A stretch of DNA of 64,000 nt from Pseudoflavonifractor gallinarum (GCF_014982855.1 NZ_JADCKF010000002.1:297555-361554), one strand, 5' to 3'. Positions 1 through 9,794 are shown, numbered from the stretch's first letter. Numbers and translations are program-made. The notes: generated from the sequence alone by a model not told the origin.

Positions 1-1760
1 CCCGCATTCTGGGCGATCTGCCGCTGGAGGGGGAGGAGTACGCCCGGCTCTTCTCCCTGGTGCTCTCCCAGTACAGCGTGGGCTCCATCCCGGTCTCCCT
101 GGACCGGGTCCACGCCGGGGAGATGCCCCGCCTGGCCCACAAGAGGTGCAGGGCCCTCTTCCTGCTGGGGGCGGACGACGCCTCCATCCCCCAGGCCTCC
201 CCGGGGCCGGGCCTGCTCAACGACGACGACCGGAGCCTTCTGGCCTCCTTCGGGCTGGAGCTGGCCCCCAGCCTGCCCGACCGGCTGGACCGGGAGATGA
301 CCACGGTCTATGAATCCCTGTGTATTCCAACGGAGCGGCTCTCGGTGAGCTGGCCGGCCGCCGGACCGGAGGGAGAGGAGCGCCGTCCCGCCTTCCTGGT
401 GGGCCGCCTGCGGGGGATGTTCCCCGGCCTGGGGGTGGAGCGGGAGAGCCAGACGGGCGGGACCTTCCGCCTGTGTGCCCCCCGGCCCGCTCTGGAGCTG
501 GCCGGGCGCTATCCGGAGGTGGAGGAGGCCCTGGAGGCCCTCCCGGAATACGCGGCGCTGGTGGAGCGGATGAAGCGGGCCGCCGCCCTGGAGCGGGGGC
601 ACCTGTCCCCCGCGGCGGTGGCCGCCCTGTACGGACAGCAGGTGCCCATGTCTGCCTCCCGCATGGACAAGTTCAAGTCCTGCCACTTCTCCTATTTCAT
701 GCAGTACGGCCTCAAGGCAAAGGCCCGCCGCCCGGCGGGCTTCCAGGCCCCGGAGTACGGCACCTTTGTCCACTATGTGCTGGAGCACGTGCTGCGCACC
801 CTGACGAAAGAGGGCACCGTCCCCGTCCCCCGGGAGATGGAGCAGGAGGAGCTGCACGCCCTGAGCCGGTCGGTGGTGGAACGGTATGTCCGGGAGAAGC
901 TGGGCGGCCTGGAGGGGGAGTCCCCCCGCTTCCGCTACCTCTTCCGGCGTCTGCTCAAGTCGGTGTACGCCGTGGTGGAGAACGTGGTGGAGGAGCTCTC
1001 CCGCTCCGACTTCCAGCCCATCGCCTTTGAGCTGGGCTTCGGCCAGGGGAAGGACCTGCCGCCGGTCCAGCTGAAGGTGGACGGCCTGACCGTGAGCATC
1101 TCGGGCTTTGTGGACCGGGTGGACGGCTGGGTGGACGGGGACAAACTCTGTCTCCGGGTGGTGGACTATAAGACGGGGCGGAAGTCCTTCGACCTCACCG
1201 ACATCTGGAACGGCATGGGGCTTCAGATGCTCCTCTACCTCTTCACCCTGACCGAGGAGGGGAAGGAGCGCTTCGGGAAACATATCGTACCGGCGGGGGT
1301 GCTCTACCTGCCCGCCCGGGACGCCGTTCTGGCGGGGAGCCGCTCCATGAGCGAGAGCGAGCGCCGCCGGGCCATGGACCGGGAGCTCCAGCGCAAGGGG
1401 CTCATTCTGGACGAGCCGGAGGTGCTCTCGGCTATGGAGCACGCCGGGCCGGAGGGGATCCGCTTCCTGCCCGTCAAGGTCTCCAGCCGGACGGGGGCCA
1501 TCACCGGCGACGCCCTGGTCTCGGCCGAGCGGCTGGGCCGGCTGGAGCGCCACATTTCCGCCATCCTCCGGGAGATCGGCGCGGAGCTGGCGGCCGGAAA
1601 GATCGCCGCCGACCCCTTCTGGCGGGGACCGGACCACAACGCCTGCCAGTGGTGCGACTACGCCCCCGCCTGCCACTTTGAGGAGGGGCGGGGCGAGGAC
1701 CGCATCCGCTACTTCCCCACGGTAAAGGGGGAGGATTTCTGGCGGAAGCTGGGGCTGTGA
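1..1760 (+). CDS. addB: ATP-dependent helicase/nuclease subunit AddB, C-terminal part (5' end outside window)
   Basis: The frame is open from base 3 of the window, so this is the last ~585 residues of a larger protein (AddB is usually 1100-1200 aa). AddB is the inactivated-helicase plus nuclease subunit of AddAB, which processes double-strand breaks and recognises Chi for RecA-dependent repair. Seen here: a PD-(D/E)xK nuclease core with the VVDYKTG motif near 1160-1180. There are also four cysteine codons, at 681, 1644, 1653 and 1671 (one, then CX2CX5C), matching the known AddB iron-sulfur 'staple'. The partner gene addA lies downstream but is separated from addB by a transporter gene, which is unusual. 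A GTG at 60 is in frame but internal. Confidence 0.93.
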   Translation, partial: RILGDLPLEGEEYARLFSLVLSQYSVGSIPVSLDRVHAGEMPRLAHKRCRALFLLGADDASIPQASPGPGLLNDDDRSLLASFGLELAPSLPDRLDREMTTVYESLCIPTERLSVSWPAAGPEGEERRPAFLVGRLRGMFPGLGVERESQTGGTFRLCAPRPALELAGRYPEVEEALEALPEYAALVERMKRAAALERGHLSPAAVAALYGQQVPMSASRMDKFKSCHFSYFMQYGLKAKARRPAGFQAPEYGTFVHYVLEHVLRTLTKEGTVPVPREMEQEELHALSRSVVERYVREKLGGLEGESPRFRYLFRRLLKSVYAVVENVVEELSRSDFQPIAFELGFGQGKDLPPVQLKVDGLTVSISGFVDRVDGWVDGDKLCLRVVDYKTGRKSFDLTDIWNGMGLQMLLYLFTLTEEGKERFGKHIVPAGVLYLPARDAVLAGSRSMSESERRRAMDRELQRKGLILDEPEVLSAMEHAGPEGIRFLPVKVSSRTGAITGDALVSAERLGRLERHISAILREIGAELAAGKIAADPFWRGPDHNACQWCDYAPACHFEEGRGEDRIRYFPTVKGEDFWRKLGL

Positions 1761-1806
1761 GGTCCCACACGATTTTGCAGATCAAATGTTTTAAGGAGAG
1801 AAGTAT

Positions 1807-3246
1807 ATGACCACCTGGTTCAACTCGCTGTTAGGAGAGCTGAGCAACTTTCTGTACACCTATATCCTCATCGCCCTGCTGGTGGTGACGGGACTCTATT
1901 TCACCTTCCGCACGAAGGCGGTGCAGTTCCGCCTCTTTCCCGAGGCCATCCGGGTTTTGGGGGAGAAAAAGCGGGACGGAAAGGACATCTCGTCCTTCCA
2001 GGCCCTGATGATCTCCACCGCCTCCCGGGTAGGGACGGGCAACATCGCCGGCGTGGCCACCGCCATCGCCACCGCCACCGCCGTGGGCGGATACGGCGCG
2101 GTGTTCTGGATGTGGCTGCTGGCGCTGGTGGGGGCGGCTTCCGCCTTTATCGAGAGCACCCTGGCCCAGTGCTATAAGGAAAAGCACGGAGAGGACTGGG
2201 TGGGCGGTCCCGCCTACTATATCCAGAAGGCGCTGGGCAGCCGGAAGTGGGGCGTGGTCTTTGCGGTGCTCCTCATCGCCTGCTTTGCCTACGGCTTCAA
2301 CGCCCTCCAGGCCTTCAACGCGGGCACTTCTCTGAAATACTATATCCCCCACTATGCCGACTCGATCTGGCCTCTGGTGGTGGGCGGCATCCTGGCCGCC
2401 CTCACGGCGGTGAGCATCTTCGGCGGCGTGCGCCGCATCAGCGCCATCACCTCCGGCCTGGTGCCGGTCATGGCGGCCGTCTATATCGCCCTGGGCCTCT
2501 TCATCACGGTCAAGAACATCGGCCAGGTGCCCGCCATGCTCTCCATGATCTTCCAGCAGGCCTTTGATCCCAAGGCCATGTTTGCCGGTCTGGGTGCCTC
2601 CTGCATCATGCAGGGCGTCAAGCGGGGACTCTACTCCAACGAGGCGGGCATGGGCTCCGCCCCCAATGCGGCGGCGGCGGCCGACGTGTCCCACCCGGTC
2701 AAGCAGGGCCTGGTGCAGATGCTCTCGGTCTTTATCGACACCATCCTCATCTGCTCCACCACCGCCTTCATGCTGCTCCTCTCCGGGGTGCCCATCGACC
2801 CGGCGGTCAAGGACATGGGCTACGTCCAGGCGGCGGTGCTCAACCAGGTGGGCGAGTTCGGACCCCTCTTCATCACGGTGTCCATCTTCCTCTTTGCCTT
2901 CAGCTCCCTGGTGGGCAATTACTACTACACCGAGACCAATTTCAAATTCATCCGGGATTCCAAAACCGGACTCAACCTGTTCCGGGTAACCTGTGTGGCC
3001 GCTGTCTTCCTGGGGGCCCAGATGGACTTCTCTACCGTGTGGAACCTGGCCGACGTGCTCATGGGCCTGATGGCTCTCGTGAACCTGGTGGCCATCCTCC
3101 TGCTGGGCGGACAGGCCCTCCGGGTCCTGCGGGACTACAACGAGCAGCGCCGGGCGGGAAAGAACCCGGTCTACCGGGCCAGCGAGGTGGGGGTGGGCGA
3201 CCCCGAGATCTGGAACGAGGAACACGCCCGGAAGTGGGAGGAGTAA
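1807..3246 (+). CDS. AGCS-family sodium:alanine/glycine symporter
   Basis: 479 aa integral membrane protein of the alanine/glycine:cation symporter (AGCS, AlsT/AgcS) family, which imports small neutral amino acids with Na+. Family traits visible are the early GTGNIAGVATAIA motif, the FWMW segment, the YSNEAGMGSAPNAAA stretch and about ten hydrophobic segments across the whole length. The start is supported by AAGGAG at 1793-1798, 8 nt before ATG. It begins 46 nt after addB and ends 56 nt before addA on the same strand, so it is probably cotranscribed with both although functionally unrelated. A second AGCS gene lies at 7915-9294 on the other strand. The substrate (Ala, Gly or Gln) cannot be read from the sequence. 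Confidence 0.92.
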   Translation: MTTWFNSLLGELSNFLYTYILIALLVVTGLYFTFRTKAVQFRLFPEAIRVLGEKKRDGKDISSFQALMISTASRVGTGNIAGVATAIATATAVGGYGAVFWMWLLALVGAASAFIESTLAQCYKEKHGEDWVGGPAYYIQKALGSRKWGVVFAVLLIACFAYGFNALQAFNAGTSLKYYIPHYADSIWPLVVGGILAALTAVSIFGGVRRISAITSGLVPVMAAVYIALGLFITVKNIGQVPAMLSMIFQQAFDPKAMFAGLGASCIMQGVKRGLYSNEAGMGSAPNAAAAADVSHPVKQGLVQMLSVFIDTILICSTTAFMLLLSGVPIDPAVKDMGYVQAAVLNQVGEFGPLFITVSIFLFAFSSLVGNYYYTETNFKFIRDSKTGLNLFRVTCVAAVFLGAQMDFSTVWNLADVLMGLMALVNLVAILLLGGQALRVLRDYNEQRRAGKNPVYRASEVGVGDPEIWNEEHARKWEE

Positions 3247-3302
3247 GCCCCTCCCTTGCATGAGACAGGGCCGGAAGAGCGGCCGGGAAAGGAGCCAGGC
3301 GC

Positions 3303-6300
3303 ATGGGATTTCAACTGACCAAACAGCAGCAGGCGGTGGTGGACAACCGGGGCGGGACCCTTCTGGTGTCGGCGGCCGCCGGCTCGGGCAAGACCCGGGT
3401 GCTGGTGGAGCGGCTGCTGGACCGGGTGGAGCGGGAGGGGCTCAACGTGGACGCCTTCCTGGTCATCACCTACACCAAGGCGGCCGCCGCGGAGCTGCGC
3501 TCCCGCATCGTGGAGGAGCTCTCCGCCCGGCTGGCCGCCCATCCGGAGGACGGGCACCTGCGCCGCCAGTCCACGCTGGTCTACAAGGCGCAGATCTCCA
3601 CCGTCCACGCCCTGTGCGCCCAGATCCTCCGGGAGCAGGGCCATCTGCTGGACCTGCATCCGGACTTCCGCCTGCTGGACGAGAGCGAGGCGGGCCTGCT
3701 CATGCTGGACACCCTCACAGAGGTGCTGGAGCGGCGCTATGAGACGCTGGAGGAGGGGGACGACTTCTCCTTCCTGGTGGACACCATGTCGGCGGGGCGG
3801 GACGACAGCCGCCTGGTCCAGATCGTGCTGGACATCCGGGGGCGGGTCCAGAGCCATCCCCGCCCGGCGGCGTGGCTGGCGGAGCAGGAGCGTGCCTTCC
3901 TGCTGGACGGCGTGGCCGAGGCCGGCGAGACGGTATGGGGCCGGCTGCTGCTGGAGGACGCCGGGCGGCAGGCCGACTACTGGGCCGGGCAGATGGCCCG
4001 GGCCCTGGAGCTGTGCGCCTGCGACGATGTGTTTGAGGGGAATTACGCCCCCAGCCTGTCCGCCACGCTGGAGGGGCTGCGCCGCTTTTCCCAGGACGCC
4101 CGCCAGGGGTGGGACGCCGCCCGGGAGGCCCTCCCCATCCCCTTCCCCACGCCGGGGCGGAAGAAGGTCCCGGCGGGGCTGGCCGACGCCGAGCGGGTGA
4201 AGGACCTGCGCAATCGCTGCAAGAAGCGGATGGAGAAGCTGGCCGAGGGCTTTTTGGACGAGAGCGCCGATCTCCTGGACGACCTGCGGGCGGTCCACCC
4301 GGCGGTGCGGGCCCTCTTCGCCCTGGTGCGGGACTTCGAGGGGGCCTATGCCGCCGAGAAGAGCCGCCGGGGCGTGCTGGACTTCTCCGACCTGGAGCAT
4401 TTGACCGTGGAGCTGCTGGTGGGACCGGAGGGGCCCACCGAGCTGGCCGGGCAGCTCTCCGGGCGGTACGCCGAGATCATGGTGGACGAGTATCAGGACA
4501 CCAACGAGGTGCAGAACGCCATCTTCTCCGCCCTCTCTCGGGAGGGGAAGAACCTCTTCCTGGTGGGGGATGTGAAGCAGTCCATCTACCGCTTCCGGCT
4601 GGCCGACCCCACCATCTTTCTGGAGAAATACCGCACCTTCCCCTCCTATGAGTATGCCCGGGAGGGGGAGAGCCGGCGGATCAATCTGAGCAAGAACTTC
4701 CGCTCCCGGCCTGAGGTGCTGGAGGGGGCCAACTTCCTCTTCCGCAACCTCATGTCGGTGGAGTTCGGTGAGATGGACTATACGCCCGAGGAGTTTCTCT
4801 ATCCGGGTCCCGACTTCCCGGAGATCCCCAATCCCGCCGTGGAGCTGGACGCCCTGGACCTGTCCGGAGAGGACGAGGAGGAGCGCCCCGCCGAGGAGCG
4901 GGCGGCCAGGGTCTCCCGGGACCTGCAGGAGGCCCGCTTTGCCGCGGCGCGCATCCGCGCCCTTCTGGACGAGGGCTTTCCCGTGGGGGACGGGAAGGGA
5001 GGAGTCCGCCCGGCGGAGCCCTCCGACATCGTCATCCTCCTGCGCTCCCCCAACACGGTGCTTCCCCACTATGCCCGGGCGCTGGCCGAGCGGGGCATCT
5101 CTTGGGAGGCCGACGGAGGAGGGGACTTCTTTGCCTCCACCGAGGTGAATGTGGCTCTGGCCCTCCTCCAGATCGTGGACAATCCCCGGCAGGACGTGCC
5201 CCTCATCTCGGCCCTGCGCTCCCCGGTGTACGGCTTTACCGCCGACCAGCTGGCCCTGCTGCGGGCGGGCTGCCCGGATGGAGACTTCTATCAGGCGGTT
5301 TGCTCCGGGGCCGAGCGGGGGGACGAGCCCTGCCGGGCCTTCCTGGAGGAGCTGGAGGAGCTGCGCTTCGGCGCGGCCGATCAGAGCTGCTATCAATTGC
5401 TCTGGCGGCTGTATGACCGCTCCAACCTGATGGGGGTCTTTGGGAGCATGTCCAACGGCGAGGAGCGGCAGGCCAACCTCCTGCTCCTCACCGAGCTGGC
5501 CCGGCGCTTTGAGAAGGCGGGCCACCGGGGGCTGTACGGCTTCCTCTCCTACCTCACCCGCCTGCAGGAGAAGGGGGAGCGCATCACCGCACCCGACCCG
5601 GGACGGGAGGGGGGCGGCGTGCGCATCCTGTCCATCCACCGCTCCAAGGGACTGGAATTCCCGGTGGTGCTGCTGTGCGGCCTGAGCCGGCGGCTCAACC
5701 GGGAGGACATGCAGCGCCCCATCCTCTTCCACCCCAGACTGGGCGTGGGGCCCAAGCGGCTGGACGTGGGGCGGATGGTGGAGTACCCCACCCTGGCCCG
5801 CCGGGCGGTGGCCCGGCAGCTGGAGTATGAGATGATGGCCGAGGAGCTGCGCCTGCTCTATGTGGCGGTGACCCGGGCCAAGGACAAGCTCATCCTCTCG
5901 GTGGCCCTCACCGGGGGCGGACGGGACATTGCCCGGCTGGCCCCCGACGCGGGCTGTCCGGTGGAGCCCCAGGCCCTGGCCGCCTGTCAGTCGGTGGGGC
6001 AGTGGGTCCTCCTGCCTGTCCTGGCCCGGCCTGAGGCGGCCCCCCTCCGGGACGCGGGTGCGGTGGAGGTCCCGCCCACCCTGGCCACCCTGGGTCCGGC
6101 CTGGGACATCCGCTGGATCCCCGGCGGGGCGCTGAAGCGTCCCCCTGTGTCCTCTCAGACGGAGGAGCGGACCGTGCGGACGGTCCGTCCCACCGGCATG
6201 GGGGAGGGGGAGCTGCGGGAAGCCCTCACCTGGCGCTATCCCTGGGCGCGGGACGTGGAGATCCCGTCCAAGCTGACCGCCACCCAGCTCAAGGGGCGGG

Positions 6301-6914
6301 AGCTGGACCGGGAGGCCGCTGAGCACACCCCCCAGGCGGGCACACGCCGGGGAGAGGGGGTGCTCCGCCGTCCCCGCTTTGCGGAGGAGGAGTTCGGTCT
6401 GACCCCGGCCCAGAAGGGAGTGGCCCTCCACCTGGTGATGCAGTACATCGACTTTTCCAAGGCGTCCTCGGAGGCCCAGGTGGCCCGGGAGGTGGAGCGC
6501 CTGGTCCGGGAGGAGTATCTCACGCCGGAGCAGGGGAAGGCGGTGGACCCCGCCCGTCTGGCCGCCTTCTTTGCCTCGCCCCTGGGGCGGGAGGTGTGTT
6601 CCTCCGCTACCCTCCGCCGGGAGTTCAAGTTTTCCATCCTGGTCCCCGCCCGGGACTACTGGCCCCAGGCGGGAGAGGGCGAAGAGGTCCTGCTCCAGGG
6701 CGTGGTGGACTGCTTCTTTGAGACGGCGGAGGGGATCACCGTGGTGGACTTCAAGACCGACCGGGTGGCGGGGGAGGCCCTGCGCCAAAGGGCGGAGGAT
6801 TACCGTCCCCAGCTGGAGGCGTACAGCCGTGCCCTGGAGGAGATCACCGGCCGCCCGGTCTGCCGCCGGGTGCTGTGGTTCTTTTCGGAGAACCGAGGGG
6901 TAGAAATGATGTGA
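3303..6914 (+). CDS. addA: ATP-dependent helicase/nuclease subunit AddA
   Basis: 1203 aa, the usual size for AddA, the UvrD-like 3'-5' helicase and nuclease subunit of AddAB. Domains in order: Q-motif and Walker A (AAAGSGKT, residues ~23-30); UvrD helicase domains with the Walker B motif VDEYQDTNE near residue 395; helicase motifs SIHRSKGLEFPVV and LRLLYVAVTRAKDKL; and a C-terminal RecB-like nuclease with VVDFKTDRV near residue 1147. The ATG at 3303 follows GGAAAGGAG by a short spacer. The C-terminal QLEAYSRAL segment is the nuclease's final motif. The gene appears intact and should work with the upstream addB product. Confidence 0.96.
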   Translation: MGFQLTKQQQAVVDNRGGTLLVSAAAGSGKTRVLVERLLDRVEREGLNVDAFLVITYTKAAAAELRSRIVEELSARLAAHPEDGHLRRQSTLVYKAQISTVHALCAQILREQGHLLDLHPDFRLLDESEAGLLMLDTLTEVLERRYETLEEGDDFSFLVDTMSAGRDDSRLVQIVLDIRGRVQSHPRPAAWLAEQERAFLLDGVAEAGETVWGRLLLEDAGRQADYWAGQMARALELCACDDVFEGNYAPSLSATLEGLRRFSQDARQGWDAAREALPIPFPTPGRKKVPAGLADAERVKDLRNRCKKRMEKLAEGFLDESADLLDDLRAVHPAVRALFALVRDFEGAYAAEKSRRGVLDFSDLEHLTVELLVGPEGPTELAGQLSGRYAEIMVDEYQDTNEVQNAIFSALSREGKNLFLVGDVKQSIYRFRLADPTIFLEKYRTFPSYEYAREGESRRINLSKNFRSRPEVLEGANFLFRNLMSVEFGEMDYTPEEFLYPGPDFPEIPNPAVELDALDLSGEDEEERPAEERAARVSRDLQEARFAAARIRALLDEGFPVGDGKGGVRPAEPSDIVILLRSPNTVLPHYARALAERGISWEADGGGDFFASTEVNVALALLQIVDNPRQDVPLISALRSPVYGFTADQLALLRAGCPDGDFYQAVCSGAERGDEPCRAFLEELEELRFGAADQSCYQLLWRLYDRSNLMGVFGSMSNGEERQANLLLLTELARRFEKAGHRGLYGFLSYLTRLQEKGERITAPDPGREGGGVRILSIHRSKGLEFPVVLLCGLSRRLNREDMQRPILFHPRLGVGPKRLDVGRMVEYPTLARRAVARQLEYEMMAEELRLLYVAVTRAKDKLILSVALTGGGRDIARLAPDAGCPVEPQALAACQSVGQWVLLPVLARPEAAPLRDAGAVEVPPTLATLGPAWDIRWIPGGALKRPPVSSQTEERTVRTVRPTGMGEGELREALTWRYPWARDVEIPSKLTATQLKGRELDREAAEHTPQAGTRRGEGVLRRPRFAEEEFGLTPAQKGVALHLVMQYIDFSKASSEAQVAREVERLVREEYLTPEQGKAVDPARLAAFFASPLGREVCSSATLRREFKFSILVPARDYWPQAGEGEEVLLQGVVDCFFETAEGITVVDFKTDRVAGEALRQRAEDYRPQLEAYSRALEEITGRPVCRRVLWFFSENRGVEMM

Positions 6915-6977
6915 ACCTGCCGGAAAAATCGGCAGAGAGAAATCCCATGTGTTTGAGAAGAAAAAGAGGAGAGAAAC

Positions 6978-7904
6978 ATGATCAGTTTGCTGCTGGCGGA
7001 GCAGATCGGAGAGCTGTTCCTGATGATTTTGCTTGGGTGGGGCCTGGTGCGGAGCGGACTTCTGCGCTCTGAGGACAGCCGAAGTCTTTCGGTGGTGACC
7101 CTTTACCTGGTCTCGCCCTGCGTGATGCTCAACGCCTTTCAGATTGAGCGGACGCCGGAGCTGGTGAAAGGACTGCTCCTCTCTCTGCTGACGGCGGTAG
7201 TCATCCATGTGGTTCTCTTTTTGCTGGTCACCTTGCTTGGAAAGGTATGGCGGTTTCGTGCGGTGGAGCAGGCCTCTGTGATGTACTCCAATGCGGGAAA
7301 TCTCATTATCCCCATCGTCAGTGCGATCCTGGGCAAAGAGTGGGTGGTCTTCACCAGCGTCTTTCTGGCCATTCAGGTCCCGCTGCTGTGGACACACTGC
7401 CGGATCCTCCTCAGCGGGGAGCGGCAGGTTTCCCTCCGGAAAATTTTGCTCAACCCCAATATTTTGGCAGTGCTGGCGGGAGTCGTTCTCTTTGCAGCGT
7501 GCATCCGGCTGCCCGAGCTGCTGACGGGCGCCATGGAGGGGATGGGCGGCATGATCGGGCCGCTCAGTATGGTCGTGGCCGGTATGCTGATCGGCGGGAT
7601 GGACCTGAAGAAGGCTTTCTCCTTCCGGGGCATCTGGAAGGTGACGGCCCTGCGCCTGGTGGTGGTCCCGCTGATCCTGCTGGGGCTGCTGAAATTCAGC
7701 GGGCTTTCCGCCCTAGCGGAGAACGGCGAGACCATCCTGCTGGTGAGCCTTCTGGCCGCCATTACGCCGTCGGCGGCCACGGTGACCCAGATGGCACAGC
7801 TCTATGACCGGGAGGCCGACTATGCCAGCGCCATCTATGTGGTGACGACCCTCCTGTGTATCGTGACCATGCCCATTCTGGTGGGTCTCTATCAGATGGG
7901 ATAG
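6978..7904 (+). CDS. AEC-family (auxin efflux carrier-like) permease
   Basis: 308 aa hydrophobic protein with about ten membrane segments, arranged as two five-helix halves typical of the AEC family. Bacterial members carry malate, malonate or other organic anions, and some act in efflux. Family-like features include the N-terminal LILLGWGLVRSGLL-type stretch, MYSNAGNLIIPIV in the first half and the SAATVTQMAQLYDREADYA region near the end, resembling the conserved crossover segments. GAGGAGAG at 6966-6973 precedes the ATG. It ends 10 nt before the convergent AGCS gene. Substrate unknown. Confidence 0.85.
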   Translation: MISLLLAEQIGELFLMILLGWGLVRSGLLRSEDSRSLSVVTLYLVSPCVMLNAFQIERTPELVKGLLLSLLTAVVIHVVLFLLVTLLGKVWRFRAVEQASVMYSNAGNLIIPIVSAILGKEWVVFTSVFLAIQVPLLWTHCRILLSGERQVSLRKILLNPNILAVLAGVVLFAACIRLPELLTGAMEGMGGMIGPLSMVVAGMLIGGMDLKKAFSFRGIWKVTALRLVVVPLILLGLLKFSGLSALAENGETILLVSLLAAITPSAATVTQMAQLYDREADYASAIYVVTTLLCIVTMPILVGLYQMG

Positions 7905-7914
7905 GCGCAGAGGT

Positions 7915-9294
7915 TCAGGGCTGGAGCTCCCGCCAATGACGCAGCAGGCGGAGGGCCTCCGGGGTGAGGAGCAGGAGGGCCGCCAGGTTGGGCAGGGCCA
8001 TGAGGCCGTTGAAGATGTCGGCCAGCTGCCACACGGCGGACACGTCCCCCACGCTCCCCAGCACCACCGTCACCAGAAAGACCACCCGGTAGAGGGCGCA
8101 GGCCCGGCGGCTCCCGGTGAGGTAGGCGAGGCCCCGCTCCCCGTAGTAGCTCCATCCCAGCAGGGAGGTAAAGGCGAAGAGGAGCAGGCACACCGAGACG
8201 AAGAGTCCCCCGTAGGGGCCGAACACGGTGGAGAAGGCCGCGGCCGAGAGGGGGGCGCCCAGCAGGGTGCCCGAGACATGGCCCCCGGCGATGGCGTCCA
8301 GGGCGGCCTGCGGATCGTACACGCCGGAGGTCAGGATGACCAGCGCCGTGATGGAGCAGACCGTCAGGGTGGCGATCCCCACCTCAAAGATCCCCCACAT
8401 GCCCTCCTCGGCAGGATCGGTCACCTGGGCGGCGGCGTGGGCCATGGCGGAGGAGCCCATGCCGGCCTCGTTGGTGAAGACCCCCCGGGCCACGCCGTAG
8501 CGCATGGCGGCGGCCAGGCCATACCCCGCCGCGCCTCCCAGGGCGGCCTGTGGACACAGGGCGCAGGAGAAGATCTGGAAGAGGGCGGCGGGAAGGGCGT
8601 CGGCGTGGCGGAGGATGACAAAGATCCCGCCGGTGAGGAAGAGCCCCGCCATGGCCGGGACCAGCTTCTCACTGACCGCGCCGATCCGCCCCACCCCGCC
8701 CAGGATGACCGCCCCGCAGCACAGGGCCACCGCCAGACCGATGGTCAGTGGATCCCAGCCTAGGGTACTGTGGAGGGCGGCGGCGATGGAGTTGGCCTGC
8801 ACCAGGTTCCCGCCTCCCAGGGAGGCTGCCACACAGCACAGGGAGAACCAGAGGGCCAGGGGCCGCGACCCAAGGCCCCGCTCCATGTAGCACATGGGGC
8901 CGCCCTGCCAGCCGCCGCCGGGGGCGCGCTCCCGGTAGCGCACGGCGAGGGTCTTTTCCGCACAGCTGGTCATCATGCCCAACAGGGCGGACACCCACAT
9001 CCAGAAAACCGCCCCCGGACCGCCGTAGAAGATGGCGGTGGCCACCCCGGCGATGCTGCCCGTGCCGATGGTGGAGGCCAGGGCGGTGGAGAGGGCCTGA
9101 AACTGGGTCAGCCCTCCGGAGGACCGCTCTCCCCGCCGGCGGAAGAGGGAGCCCACGGTGGCGCGGAGCCAGCGGCGGACCTCGAAGATCTGAAAGAAGC
9201 CGGTGCGCAGGGAATACCATAGCCCCGTGAGCAGAAAAAGAAGCAAAAGCCAGGGGTTCCAGATGGCGTCCCCCAGCGCGGTGAGAAATGACAT
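7915..9294 (-). CDS. AGCS-family sodium:alanine/glycine symporter (second paralogue)
   Basis: 459 aa multi-pass membrane protein clearly homologous to the product at 1807-3246: it shares the GTGSIAGVATAIF motif, the VFWMWVSALLG segment and TNEAGMGSSAMAHAAA. It is predicted to import alanine, glycine or a related amino acid with Na+. The ATG at 9292-9294 on the minus strand is preceded by a GGAGGG ribosome site. The gene is convergent with the AEC permease and divergent from rpmE. It differs enough from the first copy to be an old paralogue rather than a recent duplication. Confidence 0.9.
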   Translation of the reverse strand: MSFLTALGDAIWNPWLLLLFLLTGLWYSLRTGFFQIFEVRRWLRATVGSLFRRRGERSSGGLTQFQALSTALASTIGTGSIAGVATAIFYGGPGAVFWMWVSALLGMMTSCAEKTLAVRYRERAPGGGWQGGPMCYMERGLGSRPLALWFSLCCVAASLGGGNLVQANSIAAALHSTLGWDPLTIGLAVALCCGAVILGGVGRIGAVSEKLVPAMAGLFLTGGIFVILRHADALPAALFQIFSCALCPQAALGGAAGYGLAAAMRYGVARGVFTNEAGMGSSAMAHAAAQVTDPAEEGMWGIFEVGIATLTVCSITALVILTSGVYDPQAALDAIAGGHVSGTLLGAPLSAAAFSTVFGPYGGLFVSVCLLLFAFTSLLGWSYYGERGLAYLTGSRRACALYRVVFLVTVVLGSVGDVSAVWQLADIFNGLMALPNLAALLLLTPEALRLLRHWRELQP

Positions 9295-9410
9295 AGTTTA
9301 CCCTCCGTCCGTTGCGCAGATCCGGGCCGATTCCCGGTGATACACAGGTATGCGCCGGGCGGGAGGACCATGTCCCTCAAAAAAGAAATCAAAAAAATTT
9401 GAAAAAACAG

Positions 9411-9439
9411 TTGCAATTTCAGGGGAAAGGTGGTAGTAT
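9411..9439 (+). promoter_or_regulatory. Sigma-A-type promoter of rpmE
   Basis: TTGCAA (9411-9416), a 17-nt spacer, then TAGTAT (9434-9439), inside an A-rich upstream stretch. It lies about 50 nt before the rpmE start. It is the best promoter match in the gap between the divergent symporter gene and rpmE. Confidence 0.7.
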
Positions 9440-9491
9440 ATCAGTTGCGTTTATGACGACTGATCCCCTGGGAGAAAGAGGTGAACATAAA

Positions 9492-9698
9492 ATGAAGGAA
9501 GGCATCCATCCCAATTACGAACAGACTACCATTAAGTGCGCCTGCGGTAATGTGATCGAAACCGGGTCTACCAAGAAGGACATTAAGGTTGAAGTTTGCT
9601 CTAAGTGTCACCCCTTCTTCACCGGCAAGCAGAAGATGGTGGATACTGGCGGACGTGTCAGCCGCTTCAACAAGAAGTTTGGTCTGGATCAGAAGTAA
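9492..9698 (+). CDS. rpmE: 50S ribosomal protein L31, zinc-binding form
   Basis: 68 aa, full length for bL31. It carries the zinc-ribbon cysteines of the C+ form (C16, C18, C36, C39) and the usual [10 protein letters not shown] and [11 protein letters not shown] sequences. L31 sits at the central protuberance and bridges the ribosomal subunits. The chosen ATG follows AAGAGGTG at 9476-9483; in-frame codons further upstream would add non-homologous residues and run through the promoter. It has its own promoter and terminator, so it is monocistronic. Confidence 0.96.
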   Translation: MKEGIHPNYEQTTIKCACGNVIETGSTKKDIKVEVCSKCHPFFTGKQKMVDTGGRVSRFNKKFGLDQK

Positions 9699-9710
9699 GA
9701 TTCCAATGAA

Positions 9711-9739
9711 AACCCGTACCGGTTCCGGTACGGGTTTTT
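9711..9739 (+). terminator. Intrinsic terminator of rpmE
   Basis: Inverted repeat AACCCGTACCGG / CCGGTACGGGTT (9711-9736) running into a T stretch, 13 nt after the rpmE stop codon. Confidence 0.9.
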
Positions 9740-9794
9740 CTGTACCCGCCCCCCGGAGCATCCGGGCGGAGCATCCATCCAAGGAGGGACAACC

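Noticed and set aside
3171..7397. A 1408-codon open frame on the minus strand opposite addA
   Set aside because: It is antisense to a clear addA gene. Long stop-free antisense frames are a by-product of high GC and codon bias; the product is low-complexity (His/Gly/Gln/Leu-rich) with no recognisable domain.
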